From Nitrospina sp. (GTDB taxonomy: Bacteria; Nitrospinota; Nitrospinia; Nitrospinales; Nitrospinaceae), in contig SMVT01000134.1 in assembly GCA_004357365.1 (NCBI GenBank), positions 1 through 13,482 on the forward strand: 13,482 nt of DNA, written 5' to 3'. Of this stretch, positions 1 to 7,266 are shown piece by piece. The position numbers and the translations under genes are program-made. Each line of letters opens with the position of its first letter. The first letter of the stretch is position 1. The notes below the pieces were generated by a model, which saw only the letters and a list, made by a program, of their open reading frames with translations, made no database searches and was not told the DNA's origin.

Positions 1-2402
1 AACACGAGGTGGCCCGTCAACGAGGCTTCCAGACCGATGGAACAGGTTTCGACGTCGCGCATTTCACCCACCATGATGACGTCCGGATCGCCGCGCAGAA
101 ACGCGCGCATGGCCCGCGCAAAATCCAGGCCGATTTTGGGAAGCATCTGTACCTGACGCAGGCCGTCCTGGGTGATTTCCACCGGGTCCTCGGCGGTCCA
201 GATTTTTCGTTCGGGCGTGTTGATATAACCCAGCGCAGAGTGCAGGGTGGTCGTTTTACCGGAACCGGTGGGCCCCACCACCAAAATCAAACCATAAGGC
301 TTGGCTGAATAGGCCTTGATCAATTCCAGATTTCTGGGGGAAAAATTCATGTCTTCCAGAGGGATCGGTTTGCTCGCCGCCAGAATACGTAAAACGGCGT
401 CTTCATTGCCCCCCACGGTGGGACAGGTGGCGACACGATATTCGATTTCCTTCTTCCCGTACCTCATTTTGATCTTGCCGTCCTGGGGCATGCGCCGCTC
501 GGCGATATCCAGGCGGGACATGATCTTGATCCGGGAAATAAAGGCCTGTTTGTACATCGGAGGGATTTCTTGATACACCCGGCAGGTGCCGTCCTTGCGG
601 AACCGGATTCGCAACAGCTTCTTGCCGATGCCGGGTTCAATATGGATATCCGAAACGCCCTGGTCATAAGCATCAATCAGAATTTTATTGACCAATTTGA
701 CGATGGTGCTGTCCGTTTCACTGATGGCGTTGGTATCGTCGTCTTCCACGCTAGCCAGTGTGACCTCATCTTCCGATTCGTTTTGGAGCGCATCCAGCAG
801 GCTGGAGACTTCTTCCGTTTCCACAGGCTCATCCCCGAAGTCGTCCTGCTCATCTTCCTGAGGAGTCACTTTTAGAAAATCGTGAATATCCGCCTTCAGG
901 CCCACTTTGAATTCGAGAGCCTTTTTCGAAAAGATCAGTTTGATGTTCTGAATCTTGTCCTGATTGGCGGGATTGTCGATCAGAATGGTGACTTTATTGT
1001 CGTCCTTTTCAATTGGCAGCCAGTTGTTCTTGGCCAGGAAGTTGGTGTTGAGGCCGGTAAAAAGATTTTGTGGAAGGACCATCTGATCGGAATAACCCAT
1101 GTAGGGGACCTTGTAGAACTCTTCCAAAGATTTGCCGTAATCTTTCCGTTTGACTTTGAATTCGGTCAAAAGAATGGTTTCGATATCCATCCCGCTGGTG
1201 CGGGCCTGGATGATCGCCTTGGTCAACTCTTCCTGACTCAACAGCCCATTGTTGATCAGGTAACTGAACTTGGTGGGTTTGGTTTTCGATTGTTTCTGCT
1301 GATTGTGAATGGCCAGAGCCAGAGACTGCCCAATGGCCAAAATGCATTTCTCGTCGTTGACGTTGAACGGCTCCTCGTTCAGTTTGTTGACCAGTTGGAG
1401 GACGCCCATCAGCACCTCTTCGTGAATCAGAGGGCACACCAGCATACTCTTCGCCTGTTCTCCCGAAAGGGTGTCCCACGATTTGTCAAAGGCCAGCTCC
1501 GGATGATACTTGATCAGTTCCACCTGGTCGTTGACGTTTTTGATGTTCACCGGCCGTTTTTCCATGGCCACACAACCGGCGATGCTTTTCGGTGAAATGG
1601 GGAGGCGGATTTCCTCCAGCGCATCTCCCGGCCGGATTTGTGAATAGATTTCGTTTTTGGCCTTATCGACCGCATAGATCGTCACCATTTTGCACTCGAA
1701 CAACTGCAGAATGGGGACTCGTAATTCGATGAGAATCTCCTGCAAGGAGGATGCGGAATGGATCGCATGCGCAGTCGCCTGAATTTTTTCGTCGATGATT
1801 TCTGACTGCATCTTGACGATGGAATGTCCCAGCGTTCCGGCCAACTCCTTAGCCAACCGCACGTCTTCATCCGTGAATTGAGGTTCAGTTTTTTTGTTGA
1901 TGATCTGCAGGACGCCCATCAGTTTTTTGTTGTAAGGCAGGGCGACGATCAGGCAGGATTTGGTCCGGTATCCCAGCTTTTCGTCCCATTGGGTGTCCAG
2001 GTGCAATTCCGGATGAATTTTGCCCAGTTCCTCCGAGTCATAGGCGTCCGCAATATTCAGCGTCCGTCCTGAGGCGGCGACAAAACCCGCCAGACTCTTG
2101 GGGGAGATGTCGATCCTAATTTCCTGAGCATTCTCAGACGTAAAATTTCTGGAGAACAACTGTCTTTTAGGCCGGTCGATGGCATACACCGTCACCTTGT
2201 CCGCCGCAAACAGTTTTTGCAGGTCCTCAGTCAGCTCAAATAGAGTTTTGGTGATGCTTTCCGCTGATAAAATCCGGTTCATCACCGGTTTCAATTTATC
2301 CGAGGCACGGCGTGCCAGGCCCTTCTGCGGGGCAGGGGATTGGGAATCCGCGGTTTTAGCGGGTTTGGTTTGAGCTGGGTTCTTGGTTTGAACAGGGTTC
2401 AT
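1..2402 (-). CDS. GAF-GAF-PilB/GspE-type secretion or pilus assembly ATPase (C-terminus beyond window)
   Basis: Hexameric ATPase family that powers type IV pilus extension or type II secretion at the inner membrane. I translated this frame by hand: 800 residues are open from ATG 2402-2400 to the window edge, with no stop. Domains in order: short Pro/Lys/Gln-rich start; GAF 1 about residues 45-200; GAF 2 about 208-372, a clear paralogue of the first (both contain ISPKS-AG); MshEN-like N-domain about 379-510; an acidic linker; then the ATPase with SDIHIEP near 585, an Asp-box region about 640-672, Walker A GPTGSGKTTT at 710-719 (Lys716), Walker B DPDVIMVGE ending in Glu780, and the LTGHLV motif. 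An in-frame stop at 2411-2409 makes 2402 the first possible start, although the ribosome site is weak. Roughly the last 200 residues, including any zinc-binding CxxC pair, are missing. Pilus versus secretion cannot be decided, so no symbol is given. Confidence 0.93.
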   Translation of the reverse strand, partial: MNPVQTKNPAQTKPAKTADSQSPAPQKGLARRASDKLKPVMNRILSAESITKTLFELTEDLQKLFAADKVTVYAIDRPKRQLFSRNFTSENAQEIRIDISPKSLAGFVAASGRTLNIADAYDSEELGKIHPELHLDTQWDEKLGYRTKSCLIVALPYNKKLMGVLQIINKKTEPQFTDEDVRLAKELAGTLGHSIVKMQSEIIDEKIQATAHAIHSASSLQEILIELRVPILQLFECKMVTIYAVDKAKNEIYSQIRPGDALEEIRLPISPKSIAGCVAMEKRPVNIKNVNDQVELIKYHPELAFDKSWDTLSGEQAKSMLVCPLIHEEVLMGVLQLVNKLNEEPFNVNDEKCILAIGQSLALAIHNQQKQSKTKPTKFSYLINNGLLSQEELTKAIIQARTSGMDIETILLTEFKVKRKDYGKSLEEFYKVPYMGYSDQMVLPQNLFTGLNTNFLAKNNWLPIEKDDNKVTILIDNPANQDKIQNIKLIFSKKALEFKVGLKADIHDFLKVTPQEDEQDDFGDEPVETEEVSSLLDALQNESEDEVTLASVEDDDTNAISETDSTIVKLVNKILIDAYDQGVSDIHIEPGIGKKLLRIRFRKDGTCRVYQEIPPMYKQAFISRIKIMSRLDIAERRMPQDGKIKMRYGKKEIEYRVATCPTVGGNEDAVLRILAASKPIPLEDMNFSPRNLELIKAYSAKPYGLILVVGPTGSGKTTTLHSALGYINTPERKIWTAEDPVEITQDGLRQVQMLPKIGLDFARAMRAFLRGDPDVIMVGEMRDVETCSIGLEASLTGHLV

Positions 2403-2471
2403 AGATAATTAATCCCAAACAGTTGATTGGAGGTGGGTTTTTGGCTGTAATTTATATGGACTTTTAATGTA

Positions 2472-2500
2472 ATTCTACTATTAAATGCTTATAAATACAA
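2472..2500 (-). promoter_or_regulatory. candidate sigma70 promoter for the GAF-ATPase gene
   Basis: On the minus strand TTGTAT (2500-2495) is followed after exactly 17 bases by TAGAAT (2477-2472), five of six matches to the -10 consensus. It sits in the most AT-rich part of the 195-base gap between parE and the ATPase gene, and would give a leader of about 60 bases. The -35 match is weak, so this is only a candidate. Confidence 0.35.
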
Positions 2501-2545
2501 GAGTAATCGCCCTTCTAGCGCAATTTTTTCGGATTCCTTGAATGG

Positions 2546-2565
2546 ATGGATTTACATGGATTTAC
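2546..2565. repeat. two-copy 10-bp tandem repeat
   Basis: The unit ATGGATTTAC occurs twice head to tail without mismatch, just downstream of the parE stop codon. The phase of one helical turn would suit a protein binding twice to one face, but two copies can arise by slippage and no function is shown. Confidence 0.6.
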
Positions 2566-2597
2566 AGGGCCAGGGGCGATTCGAGACAAATCGGCTT

Positions 2598-4490
2598 TTA
2601 AACGTCTAATTCCTTGAAAAACGGGGCCTTCTCCTTAATAAACTTGAAACGGTGCTGGGCTTCCTTACCCATCAGCCGATCAAAGGTTTTATCGGCATGT
2701 ATGGGGTCCACAATCGTCACCCGAATCAGGGTTCTATTGCCTTTATCCATGGTGGTGGATCTGAGGTCCCCGGACGGCATTTCTCCCAGGCCTTTGAAAC
2801 GCCCCACTTCATACTTTGCGCCGTTCAAGTTTTCGATGATTCTATTTTTCTCCTTGTCATCCGCCGCATAAAACAGTTTTTTCCCCGCGTCAATCCGGTA
2901 GAGCGGGGGTTGCGCGATGTACAGATGTCCCTGTTCGATCAGACGAGGCATGAACCGGTAGAAAAATGTGAGCAGCAGGGAACAAATATGAGCGCCGTCG
3001 ACATCGGCGTCGGTCATCAGAATGATTTTACCGTACCTCAATTGGTCATAGTCGAACTGGGGCTCGATACCCGTTCCCAAAGCGGAAGTGATATTTTTGA
3101 TTTCCGCATTGGCCAGAATTTTATCCTGGGTGGCGGTTTCCACATTCAAAATTTTGCCGCGAATCGGCAGAATGGCCTGGGTCTTGCGGTCCCGCGCCTG
3201 CTTGCTGGATCCGCCCGCCGAATCGCCTTCGCAGATAAACAGTTCCGACTCCTCCCGGTCAGTCGAAGCGCAATCGGAAAGTTTTCCGGGGAGATTCAGA
3301 CGGTGCGAAATATGCGTTTTGCGATGCACCAACTCCTTGGCCTGACGCGAAGCGATGCGGGCCTGTGCCGCCAGAATCACCCGGTTGGCAATCAGGTCGC
3401 CCACCGACTGGTGGTCGTGCAGGTAATGCTCCAGCGAATGTTTGACCACCGATTCCACCTGCGAGGTGATGTCGGAATTGAGACGGCCCTTGGTCTGCCC
3501 CTGAAACTCCACATCTCCCTGAAGATACACATTGACGATCGCCACCAGACCCTCCTTGACGTCGTCACTGGTAATGCTCGCAATGCCTTTGGGCAGCAGT
3601 TTTCGGCGGTCGATATAAGCTTTCAAAGCCTTGGTGATTCCGTTGCGGAAGCCGTTTTCATGGGTACCGCCGTCGATGGTTTTGATGGCGTTGGCGTAGG
3701 AATGCATGATGGTTTCCGTGTGGGAGGTCCACAAAAAGACGGTTTCCATGCGGAGTTTTTTATCTTCTTTTTCGATGTAAAAGGGTTCCTCTCCCAGCAC
3801 GGATTTTCCGCTGGTGATTTTACGGATGAAATCCATGATGCCCTCGGGATATTGGAAGGTGTGGGTTTTCTTGTCCTCCTTGACGACGATCTTCAAACCC
3901 TTGTTGAGAAACGCTTTGGATTCGGCCCGTTCCAGGATCCACTTGATGTTGTATTCGATTTTGGGAAAAATTTGCGGGTCGGGTTTAAAGGAAATCTCGG
4001 TTCCTTTCTTCCGGCAGGCCTTGCCTTTTTTCAGTTTGCCCTTGGCTTTACCGCGTGAAAATTCCTGGATCCATTCGAATCCGTCGCGGCGGGAGGTGGC
4101 CTTCATCGAATCGGTCAAGGCGCACACCACCGCCATGCCCACGCCATGGAGTCCGCCGGAAACCTTGTAACTGCCTTCTTGGAACTTGCCGCCGGAATGC
4201 AAGGTGGTGAACAGCACTTCCATCGCGCTCTTTTTGGTTTTCCGGAACTGATCGACGGGAATCCCGCGGCCGTTGTCCTTAACGGTGATTTCATTTTTCT
4301 TGTTGTTGATTTCAATTTCGATGTGGTTGCAATGGCCGTTCAACGCTTCGTCGACGGAATTGTCCAGGATTTCCCAGATCAAATGATGCAGGCCCTGGAG
4401 GGATGTCGAGCCGATATACATCGCCGGCCGTTTGCGGACCGGTTCCAGGCCTTCCAGAAGTTGAATGTCTTTCGCTTTATAACTGCTCAT
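2598..4490 (-). CDS. parE: DNA topoisomerase IV subunit B (ParE)
   Basis: ATPase/TOPRIM subunit of the type IIA topoisomerase that decatenates replicated chromosomes; it pairs with ParC encoded just upstream. 630 residues, the same as E. coli ParE, and without the large TOPRIM insert of many Gram-negative GyrB proteins. Visible motifs: GHKL ATP site with Glu40, Asn44, Asp72 in DNGRG and GGLHGVG at 112-118; transducer lysine Lys334 in QTKGRL (gyrase usually reads QTKTKLG, which favours ParE); TOPRIM EGDSAGG at 421-427 with catalytic Glu421; metal-binding DADVD at 494-498; RFKGLGEM at 564-571. The ATG lies 4 bases after the parC stop, with no good Shine-Dalgarno of its own, so translation is probably coupled to parC. 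A lysine-rich stretch at 148-162 is a small local oddity. A gyrase B role is less likely but not excluded by sequence alone. Confidence 0.93.
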   Translation of the reverse strand: MSSYKAKDIQLLEGLEPVRKRPAMYIGSTSLQGLHHLIWEILDNSVDEALNGHCNHIEIEINNKKNEITVKDNGRGIPVDQFRKTKKSAMEVLFTTLHSGGKFQEGSYKVSGGLHGVGMAVVCALTDSMKATSRRDGFEWIQEFSRGKAKGKLKKGKACRKKGTEISFKPDPQIFPKIEYNIKWILERAESKAFLNKGLKIVVKEDKKTHTFQYPEGIMDFIRKITSGKSVLGEEPFYIEKEDKKLRMETVFLWTSHTETIMHSYANAIKTIDGGTHENGFRNGITKALKAYIDRRKLLPKGIASITSDDVKEGLVAIVNVYLQGDVEFQGQTKGRLNSDITSQVESVVKHSLEHYLHDHQSVGDLIANRVILAAQARIASRQAKELVHRKTHISHRLNLPGKLSDCASTDREESELFICEGDSAGGSSKQARDRKTQAILPIRGKILNVETATQDKILANAEIKNITSALGTGIEPQFDYDQLRYGKIILMTDADVDGAHICSLLLTFFYRFMPRLIEQGHLYIAQPPLYRIDAGKKLFYAADDKEKNRIIENLNGAKYEVGRFKGLGEMPSGDLRSTTMDKGNRTLIRVTIVDPIHADKTFDRLMGKEAQHRFKFIKEKAPFFKELDV

Positions 4491-4494
4491 AATT

Positions 4495-6759
4495 TTAGAT
4501 CAGGTTAATGACTTTTTTGTTCTTGGCAACAAAAACTCCCTGGCCGCCGCGGTTGTGGACGGTTATTTTCGAGAGATTGAGCTCCTTGCTTTTGCCGTCG
4601 GCGAACACCATCTGGACCGGTTTCTTGCGGTCCAGGCACCGTGCGGCGGCGATTTTGCTCTTGGCCGGATTCATCAATTTGACCCCGACACCCGGGCCGC
4701 TCAGCTGGGTCACCTGGTCGAGGGGGATCAGCAGGCCTTTGCCCGTCTCGGAGACCATGAACACATGTTTGCCGGACACCGGGCTGATCGCCACCATGCG
4801 CGCATCCTTTTTAAGGGTCATGACCCGCTTGCCCGCCCGGCTGGTTTCCGTCAGGTTGGCGAGCGGAAAACGAAAACCGAAGCCCCTATCGTTGACGAAC
4901 AGCAGTTCTTCGCAGTCTTCGATACTATCCTCAAAATCGAAGGCCTGTTGTTCGCCCGCCTCTTCGGCATCGCCGTTTTCCGTGCCGGGCAGGGACAGAA
5001 TTTTAAGGACCCGTTCACCGTCGCCGAATTTGAACAGATTCTGCACCGGTTCGCCGAATCCTCCGCGCGTGTAAGGCAGGTTGAACACTTTGTGGACATA
5101 CACCATGCCGGCGGAAGTAAAGATCGCCGCCAGGTCGCGGGTGTTGGTGCGGATGATTCCCAGAAGGCCGTCCTTCTCCTTGAATTTCAGGGTGGCCGGA
5201 TCGTTGACGGTTTTGATTTTCCGCAGCCAGCCGTTGCGGCTCAATACCAGAACCACGTTCTCCTGTTCGATGAAATCTTCGGCGTTGTATTCCACCGTTT
5301 CAATCGTCTTGATTTTGGTGCGCCGTTTGTCGCCGAATTTCTCCTCAACTTCCTTTAGCTCGGTTTTAACCACATCCCAGATTTTCTTTTTGGAGGTCAG
5401 GATGTTCTTGATTTCTTTCTGTTCTTTGAGTTTTTCCTTTTGTTCTAGTTGGATTTTGTCGATTTCCATTGATACCAGGCGGTACAGTGGAATTTCCAGA
5501 ATGGCGGAGACCTGTTCGTCATCCAGTTTAAAAGCCTTCTTCAGCTTGGTGGCGGCTTCCTGCTTGGACTTTGAAGAACGGATGAGTTTCAATGCCTTGT
5601 CGAGGTTTTTGAAGATGATGGCAAAAGCCGCCAGAATGTGCAGGCGTTTTTCAAGAGCGGCGAGATCGAATTTCAGCCGGCGGACAATCACATCTTTCCG
5701 GAAATCAAGGAAATGTGAACAGAGCTCCTTGAGAGAGAGACGGGCCGGTTCGCCGGTAGGCTTCAGGCAATTGAAATTCAATTGAAAATTCGTCTCCAGT
5801 TCCGTGTGCTTGAACAGGTAGGTCATTATCTTTTCCGGCTCCTGGCTGTTCTTGATTTCCAGCACCACCCGTACGTTCTCGTCGCTTTCGTCCCGGATAT
5901 CCGTCAGTGACGGGAGTTTTTTGTTGACGATGATTTCGGCGATTTTTTCAATCAACCGCGCTTTGTTGACACCGTAAGGGATGGAGGTGAGGATGATCTG
6001 GATTTTTCCCCGCTCCAGTTGTTCCGGTTCCCATTCACCGCGAATCTTGACCGCACCCAATCCCTGATCGTAAGCTTTGCGAATTTCTGTTTTGGAGTTC
6101 AGAATAATGCCGCCCGTCGGGAAATCCGGTCCCTTAATGAATTTCATGATCTGCGTGGTGGTTTGCTTCGGGTCGTCAATGAGGGAGACCAGTGCGTTAA
6201 TCACTTCGGTCAGGTTGTGGCTGGGAAACGAGCACGCCATCCCCACGGCGATGCCCGACGATCCGTTGATCAGCAGGTTGGGAATGCGTGACGGCAGTAC
6301 CGCGGGCTCTTTCAGCGTGTTGTCGTAGTTTTGCCGGAACTCCACCGTGTCCTTTTTGATGTCGCTCAACAGGAAGGTGGTGATGGGGGTCAGCTTGCCT
6401 TCGGTGTAACGGTAAGCGGCGGGCGAATCGCCGTCCAGCGAACCGAAATTTCCCTTGCCGTCCACCAGCGGATACCGCATGGAAAAATCCTGGGCCATGC
6501 GCACCATCGACTCGTAGGTGGAGGCGTCGCCATGCGGATGGTATTTACCCAGCACCTCACCGATGATTTTGGCAGACTTGACCGGTTTCGCGTCGGCGGT
6601 CACTCCCATGCTGTTGATGGCGAACAGGATGCGGCGGTGAATCGGCTTCAGTCCGTCGCGCACGTCCGGAAGGGAGCGCGAGACAATGGTGGACAGCGCA
6701 TAGGTCAGAAAACGATGTTCCAACTCCTTGGTAATGTCGGATACTTTTACTTTGGCCAT
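4495..6759 (-). CDS. parC: DNA topoisomerase IV subunit A (ParC)
   Basis: DNA cleavage and rejoining subunit of topoisomerase IV. 754 residues. The N-terminal breakage-reunion domain holds the winged-helix segment KYHPHGD (72-78) and the catalytic pair Arg117-Tyr118 in a YRYTE context. Ile170 in SSGIAVGMA matches the DNA-bending isoleucine, and a Lys/Glu-rich coiled-coil arm spans about 430-475. From about 490 a beta-pinwheel C-terminal domain follows, interrupted by an acidic insert at 593-618. The canonical gyrase box (QRRGGRG type) is absent; only RGGFG (565-569) and RGGQG (737-741) remain. This, with the ParE partner, is why I call topoisomerase IV rather than gyrase. The quinolone contact position equal to Ser83 of E. 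coli GyrA is Ala79 here, with Glu83 at the acidic anchor. First gene of a parC-parE operon. Confidence 0.92.
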   Translation of the reverse strand: MAKVKVSDITKELEHRFLTYALSTIVSRSLPDVRDGLKPIHRRILFAINSMGVTADAKPVKSAKIIGEVLGKYHPHGDASTYESMVRMAQDFSMRYPLVDGKGNFGSLDGDSPAAYRYTEGKLTPITTFLLSDIKKDTVEFRQNYDNTLKEPAVLPSRIPNLLINGSSGIAVGMACSFPSHNLTEVINALVSLIDDPKQTTTQIMKFIKGPDFPTGGIILNSKTEIRKAYDQGLGAVKIRGEWEPEQLERGKIQIILTSIPYGVNKARLIEKIAEIIVNKKLPSLTDIRDESDENVRVVLEIKNSQEPEKIMTYLFKHTELETNFQLNFNCLKPTGEPARLSLKELCSHFLDFRKDVIVRRLKFDLAALEKRLHILAAFAIIFKNLDKALKLIRSSKSKQEAATKLKKAFKLDDEQVSAILEIPLYRLVSMEIDKIQLEQKEKLKEQKEIKNILTSKKKIWDVVKTELKEVEEKFGDKRRTKIKTIETVEYNAEDFIEQENVVLVLSRNGWLRKIKTVNDPATLKFKEKDGLLGIIRTNTRDLAAIFTSAGMVYVHKVFNLPYTRGGFGEPVQNLFKFGDGERVLKILSLPGTENGDAEEAGEQQAFDFEDSIEDCEELLFVNDRGFGFRFPLANLTETSRAGKRVMTLKKDARMVAISPVSGKHVFMVSETGKGLLIPLDQVTQLSGPGVGVKLMNPAKSKIAAARCLDRKKPVQMVFADGKSKELNLSKITVHNRGGQGVFVAKNKKVINLI

Positions 6760-6899
6760 GGTTTCGTAAAGAGATGGAACAGGGTGTCCGGCGGACTACG
6801 TTCTGTGAGTCAGAGCAACAGCCATGAGGCCTTAAAGCGGGTTTGAGGGTCATAATGGAAGCACTCGGTGAACCACCGACTAACTGCTTCATTTCAAAG

Positions 6900-6930
6900 A
6901 CTTTAATCACTTTACTGCGATTTGTAAAGT
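6900..6930 (-). promoter_or_regulatory. candidate parC promoter overlapped by an inverted repeat
   Basis: On the minus strand TTTACA (6928-6923, five of six) and TAAAGT (6905-6900, four of six) are spaced by 17 bases, giving a leader of about 130 bases for parC-parE. A perfect inverted repeat, ACTTTAC at 6909-6915 and GTAAAGT at 6924-6930 with an 8-base spacer, covers the -35 box and spacer, the usual place and size of a repressor operator. One such repeat in 500 bases could arise by chance. Confidence 0.4.
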
Positions 6931-7024
6931 CAAAAATACAGGATATGGGGGTTCCAGGCAAAAATTCATACAACATGCAGGTGCCCTTGAAAGGTGAAAA
7001 ATTGCGATTGTGTCGGCTTTCGGA

Positions 7025-7070
7025 GGGCCGTATTGGGCACCTCCCGGCCGCGAAATCGCGTGGACGGCCC
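7025..7070. other. GC-rich hairpin candidate
   Basis: Arms GGGCCGT (7025-7031) and ACGGCCC (7064-7070) pair perfectly around a 32-base interior that contains a small CGCG/CGCG stem with loop AAAT (7049-7060). An A-rich then T-rich stretch follows (7073-7087), but the T tract is not directly adjacent to the stem, so this is not a clean terminator. It may belong to an untranslated RNA or be incidental. Confidence 0.3.
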
Positions 7071-7118
7071 CTAATAAAAATCTTTTTCGGGGTTGGGCCA
7101 TCCTAAAACCAGTTAATT

Positions 7119-7143
7119 GGGGGATTAGGGTTTTGAATTCCCC
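7119..7143. other. hairpin overlapping the mrp promoter region
   Basis: GGGGGATT (7119-7126) pairs with AATTCCCC (7136-7143) over 8 base pairs, including one G-T wobble, around a 9-base loop. It overlaps the candidate -35 box of mrp, so it would act as a DNA site rather than as part of the mrp transcript. No function is established. Confidence 0.35.
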
Positions 7144-7160
7144 TCAATCCGTTTTAAAAT
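7133..7160 (+). promoter_or_regulatory. candidate sigma70 promoter for mrp-DUF971
   Basis: TTGAAT (7133-7138) and TAAAAT (7155-7160, five of six) with 16-base spacing. Transcription would start near 7167, leaving about 100 bases of leader before the mrp start codon. Confidence 0.42.
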
Positions 7161-7266
7161 TTCACCAGATTGCAACCATTCCCTACCGCCTTCCGGCGTG
7201 GATTTCCAATCGTTTAAACGGGCACCCTTGTTCAGCGATTGCCGGGGAACCTCTTAGGAGAACACC

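Larger units (their letters stand above)
6760..7266. other. gene-free divergent intergenic region between parC and mrp
   Basis: No convincing gene was found in this 507-base stretch; short open frames here lack ribosome sites and family signatures. It holds a candidate parC promoter with an inverted repeat near 6900-6930, a GC-rich hairpin candidate (arms 7025-7031 and 7064-7070), a hairpin at 7119-7143 and a candidate mrp promoter at 7133-7160. Its length is more than two promoters need, so a small RNA is possible but not shown. Confidence 0.6.

Noticed and set aside
882..1595. Open frame of 237 codons on the plus strand
   Set aside because: Antisense to the GAF domains and MshEN-like region of the secretion ATPase, whose minus-strand frame is open throughout and carries recognisable domains.
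2652..4058. Long open frame of 468 codons on the plus strand opposite parE
   Set aside because: It is fully antisense to a gene with complete ParE motifs, has no family signature, and arises from the third-position GC bias of the real gene.
4508..5785. Several plus-strand open frames of 180-270 codons
   Set aside because: All lie opposite parC and have low-complexity or unrelated translations without ribosome sites.
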